The position numbers and the translations under genes were made by a program. DNA of 8,344 bases, taken from assembly GCA_020429905.1 (NCBI GenBank), contig JAGQKX010000030.1, positions 1 through 8,344 of the forward strand, written 5' to 3'. This document shows, one piece after another, positions 6,301-8,344 of this stretch. Below the pieces are notes generated by a model. It was given only the letters and a program-made list of their open reading frames with translations, did not search any database and had not been told where the DNA came from. This stretch comes from a candidate division WWE3 bacterium. GTDB lineage: Bacteria; Patescibacteriota; 4484-211; JAGQKX01. Within the stretch, counting starts at the first letter, position 1. The number at the start of each line of letters is the position of its first letter.

Positions 6301-7929
6301 TCTTGGATCTTTAGCATTATGTTTAATATCCTTCAGACCACCGGTATTTCGGCTAATGCTATCGCTGGTGCTGCCGGAGTAGGTGGAGCTGCAGCTATGG
6401 CCTCATTCTTGGGCGCACTTATTTCTGGCGGAATTACGGCTGGTCTCGCTTCAATTGCCGGTACGGGCGGAACTATTCTCATCCCTATCGTTGGGGCTAT
6501 TCTTGCTGGTGTGGCGGTGTTGCTTGGATTAGTAGTCATGGTTCTTGCGGTTTTGTACGGACGCTATTTAATCATTTGGGTTATGGCTATCTTGGGCCCA
6601 GTCATGTTTGCTATTTCTGTACTTCCATGGACCAGAGGGATGAGAGATAAGTGGTGGAAGACCGTTGTCACGATTAGCTCTATCCAAACAGTCACGGCGC
6701 TGTTCCTCGCGATTGGAATTTTGCTTCTCGGAAAATCCGGAGAAGCTGACGGATTCTTGCAGCAAGCGGGCGTATTCTTAATTGGTGGAGCAACCTTAGC
6801 GATGTCAGTAAAGAGTCCTCAATATGCCGCCCAGATGTTTGGTGGCGGTGGATTTGCGGGTGCTGCCCTCGGTGCGCTTACTGCTGCCGGTGCACGATTG
6901 GGTGGTGTTGTTGGTCAACCAATTACAGCTGCTTCCGGTGCACTGAGTGTTGGAGCTATACAAGAACGACGTTTTGGCAATTTGGAGCGTGAAGCCACCT
7001 TAGAAGTAGCGCGGAATAGACGAGATAAGGATGGCAATATCACCTACCAAGCACCGACTGCTGCCAATGCCATTAGAAGATTCGTTCCGTTTGGTGGCGG
7101 ATTGGCAGATCGTGTAGAATTCGCCGCTGAACAGCGAAATCAGAAAGAGAGTGCCCGTTACAAGAGCATCCAAAAGACTGCCGAAAAGTCAGCTAATCCT
7201 CCAAAATTGGAAGGCTATGAGAAGGCAGCTACCAAGGATGCAGACGGAAATGACCTTGGTGTTATTGGTCGAGGTAAAGAACAGGTTAAACTTGCCGCGT
7301 TTGGAGCAAAAGGATATTCTCAAAAACGATTCGTTAGGGAGGAAGTCATTCCAGAATCCGCCATCTTGGCACGCTACAACATTAAGCCAGCTCAATATAA
7401 AGCTCTTACTGCTGCTGTTGAAGGAAATTGGCATGACGATACTAAGAAGTTTAATTTTGGGAAATATCGTGATTTCGAAAACAATCCCATGCAGGGCAAA
7501 TCAGCGTTTGAGTCATATCAAGAGACATTTGGACACAATAAAACACAAGCCGATTTCGCAAAATACCAATCAGACAAAGCTGGAAAAGATCGCGTCCTTA
7601 GCGTCCCTGAATTACTTAAAGAACACGGTGTTCAGCCGGGTGACATTGATAGTCTCACCGACCTTAAGAAACGCAGCGATACCTTGGGTCACTTCATCAG
7701 CGATCTGGCCGGGACATATAAACAAAACCTGCCAGGTCTCAAACAGGCTACTCGTACGGTTGAAGAATTCAAGCCAGACGCACAAGGCGTACTTCAGAAA
7801 GTTGAACGCACCGTGGTGGTTACTCCGAGCGCTTCAAGCTTGCAGGAATTCATGCGAGATGGATATAAATATTTGGCTGATCAAAACCGCGCTGAGAAAC
7901 TCGAGATTCCAAAACCCGATAAGGAATAA
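3400..7929 (+). CDS. Giant VirB6/TrbL-like channel protein with large exported N-terminal region
   Basis: The product has about 1509 residues. The start at 3400 (or the adjacent ATG at 3403) gives a proper signal peptide (IKRLQS, hydrophobic core, cut near VSQAQ at about 39-42); the frame runs back to an ATG at 3316, but that lies inside the pilin gene. Residues 43-880 are exported, with beta-sandwich-like segments near 46-145, 268-344, 364-487, 515-600 and 655-787; the first and third (GVVRDQNGYVVD) resemble carboxypeptidase-regulatory or Ig-like folds. Residues 895-1140 form the membrane core, with helices near 908-928, 941-963, 965-982, 1031-1053, 1056-1075, 1089-1111 and 1123-1139, a Gly/Ala-rich stretch at 983-1028, and LPWTRG with a Trp-Trp pair at 1085-1086, as in VirB6/TrbL proteins. 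Residues 1185-1509 are a charged, probably cytoplasmic tail. VirB6 forms the inner-membrane channel of T4SS. Translation is probably coupled to the pilin, since no Shine-Dalgarno is seen. The family call rests on the core only. Confidence 0.75.
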   Translation: MMIGLRIKRLQSIVATLGTVSVITAVLMFAQLVTPPVSQAQSEVDTAVFTGQFIPAFIGTAYDPSYAYQRMAGLPVYVFAYDNWGGGNFILNSLAIRTQVRVDGTFQVQGLPVNATHYGVYFPFIWDSGSSSVIRTDCDPAAAPCLNAIEGDEVQFRMPQLSPTLDGIQDVFSYNLGDATGLTVSDQLGNQIDLGPSFLTNEKKVDVDNNINTFPLVPTSTIKLTAKELNFYLTGSNPYSLQRSDNAYEVVAQRVVEDIAGFNPLGDNLIISGRTTFPRNSFFTPTDPAQNDRTFQVYAPPGVYAITLWKNENGITYQNYNPSSVDGNVHSSVVGFAILKVEQQESDWFRSRALRNDVTLLKNRFVVWGVVRDQNGYVVDNDVPGSTNNIDVTLVNDQMGTSPISLVASPKTRASFPVNCNSDKGPWTFFHSATNPQRCGSDSPAPGETDNVAPSHGIYAFFVNSVTANREKPRKAIFHTYIDEPGLFDQIPISTEEIITTQGPKRLDLQLASLPTDGIRIAVQLDSSITNTYGNTDAATSVESTYATVRVAESVADEIQLPAAEKSATYPTEPLDLSLGNNIGYINIPHSDLIDRAGTPFPYELNILIHHPKLVETPSTSNGRELTVNYDGTYTALGPISISQQASIKDRKPPGYKLLGFIPASFLMPNVADTLAAPSPDYADAVIAFAGGINYQSVEISSFNGTVIERMNESVLASKPQDWSQVFQLAYHDSQECFNGTTSQEASERCAGEYDLANSYTITVAAQDVNGENKVLSQSFRVNRDPSTNIAVGTPTVWVADFYPPCVRLRTNLENQFDAQIEAQKVDVEVSLNVGDTLSQAFHNFGVVLGSLVPRVEQVTVPVMGCNISQGVGNMVGTGLESIRSALIMEPLTTSRGVLVAWDAIRRFANIFFIFFLLLIGINHIIGYDRKTWAPQSLLPQLIVGIVAANLSLLIVQFVLDINNILTSWIFSIMFNILQTTGISANAIAGAAGVGGAAAMASFLGALISGGITAGLASIAGTGGTILIPIVGAILAGVAVLLGLVVMVLAVLYGRYLIIWVMAILGPVMFAISVLPWTRGMRDKWWKTVVTISSIQTVTALFLAIGILLLGKSGEADGFLQQAGVFLIGGATLAMSVKSPQYAAQMFGGGGFAGAALGALTAAGARLGGVVGQPITAASGALSVGAIQERRFGNLEREATLEVARNRRDKDGNITYQAPTAANAIRRFVPFGGGLADRVEFAAEQRNQKESARYKSIQKTAEKSANPPKLEGYEKAATKDADGNDLGVIGRGKEQVKLAAFGAKGYSQKRFVREEVIPESAILARYNIKPAQYKALTAAVEGNWHDDTKKFNFGKYRDFENNPMQGKSAFESYQETFGHNKTQADFAKYQSDKAGKDRVLSVPELLKEHGVQPGDIDSLTDLKKRSDTLGHFISDLAGTYKQNLPGLKQATRTVEEFKPDAQGVLQKVERTVVVTPSASSLQEFMRDGYKYLADQNRAEKLEIPKPDKE

Positions 7930-7947
7930 CGATTGCCTTCAATCTTT

Positions 7948-8344
7948 ATGTCGCAGAATAAACGCCGAAAAACATCCTCGATCGCTTTGGTTACACTTGC
8001 CATTATTATGGCTAATCTAACTTCTCCGGGGTTAACTCGGGCCGATATATTTTCTGGTTCAAGTAGCAGCAATAATTCAAATAGTATTTTCGGTAATTTC
8101 ACGAATCGCATTTCGAATATTTTTCAGGGAAGAAGCGTTCAACTAGGTGGAAGCGTCGTGCCGTATGAACCGAATATTCCAGCACCGCCGGGTCCAAACG
8201 ATCCTCCGCTGCCTGATGGCGGCAATTTTCTTAAAGTTTGGGTTGAATGGGAAACTATGTACAAGAACATGACGGTTCCTCCTGGACCCGAAGAACAAGA
8301 CCCGCTTCAGCCTATCCATGAAGAATACATCAAGGGAAATGCAG
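7948..8344 (+). CDS. Secreted proline-rich protein, 3' partial, function unknown
   Basis: The frame is open to the window end, with 132 residues visible. The N-terminus is basic (NKRRKTSS) followed by a hydrophobic segment (IALVTLAIIMANLT) and a likely cut near TRA-DIF at about 31, so the product is exported. After it come a Ser/Asn-rich stretch, a segment ending FQGRSVQLGGSV, and a proline-rich linker (about 73-90) before a more ordered part starting FLKVWVEWETMY. I do not recognise a family. The ATG at 7948 lies 18 bases after the channel gene and has no good ribosome binding site; a TTG at 7933 in frame has AAGGA seven bases upstream and would add five residues, so either start is possible. 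From context it is probably a T4SS accessory or surface protein. Confidence 0.7.
   Translation, partial: MSQNKRRKTSSIALVTLAIIMANLTSPGLTRADIFSGSSSSNNSNSIFGNFTNRISNIFQGRSVQLGGSVVPYEPNIPAPPGPNDPPLPDGGNFLKVWVEWETMYKNMTVPPGPEEQDPLQPIHEEYIKGNA

Noticed and set aside
6333..6539. Minus-strand open frame rich in Ala and Pro
   Set aside because: It is the antisense reading of the Gly/Ala-rich helices of the channel protein.
7151..8020. 289-codon open frame on the + strand overlapping the channel gene's 3' end
   Set aside because: Its translation is low in complexity and lacks domain-like pattern, it lies in another frame of a well-supported gene, and it overlaps the start of the secreted gene.
1..8344. 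CRISPR array, insertion sequence or transposon ends
   Set aside because: No regularly spaced direct repeats, transposase-like frame or terminal inverted repeats were seen.

Overview
The window reads as a piece of a Candidate Phyla Radiation (Patescibacteria) genome. This is inferred from gene content: a YYY-type (DUF2298) membrane protein lies beside a run of small two-helix type IV secretion (T4SS) pilins and a very large VirB6/TrbL-like channel protein, a grouping I associate with CPR genomes. TGA is used as a stop (end of the first gene) and does not interrupt any gene read here, so the standard code fits and the UGA-as-glycine lineages (Gracilibacteria, Absconditabacteria) are unlikely. 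I cannot name a finer lineage.

All six genes are on the + strand and closely packed. Bases 1-1863 hold the 3' part of a polytopic YYY membrane protein, probably a GT-C-like glycosyltransferase. After a 40-base gap come two pilin-like genes (1904-2347 and 2349-2870) separated by one base. A 128-base gap (2871-2998) carries the best promoter candidates and a near-perfect Shine-Dalgarno for a third pilin (2999-3382). Seventeen bases later starts a protein of about 1509 residues (3400-7929): signal peptide, about 850 exported residues with several beta-sandwich-like segments, a VirB6/TrbL-like membrane core, and a cytoplasmic tail of about 325 residues. The last gene (from about 7948 to the window end) is the start of a secreted, proline-rich protein of unknown function.

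Taken together, bases 1904-8344 look like the surface-apparatus part of a T4SS-like operon: pilin subunits, the inner-membrane channel protein and an exported accessory protein. The energising ATPases (VirB4/VirD4-type) are not in the window and would be expected nearby, probably downstream. The most unusual points are the very large exported region fused to the VirB6 core, its eight cysteines confined to that region, the cysteine-rich middle pilin, and a shared promoter-like arrangement (TTGA-A, 17 bases, TACAGT) before the first and third pilins.
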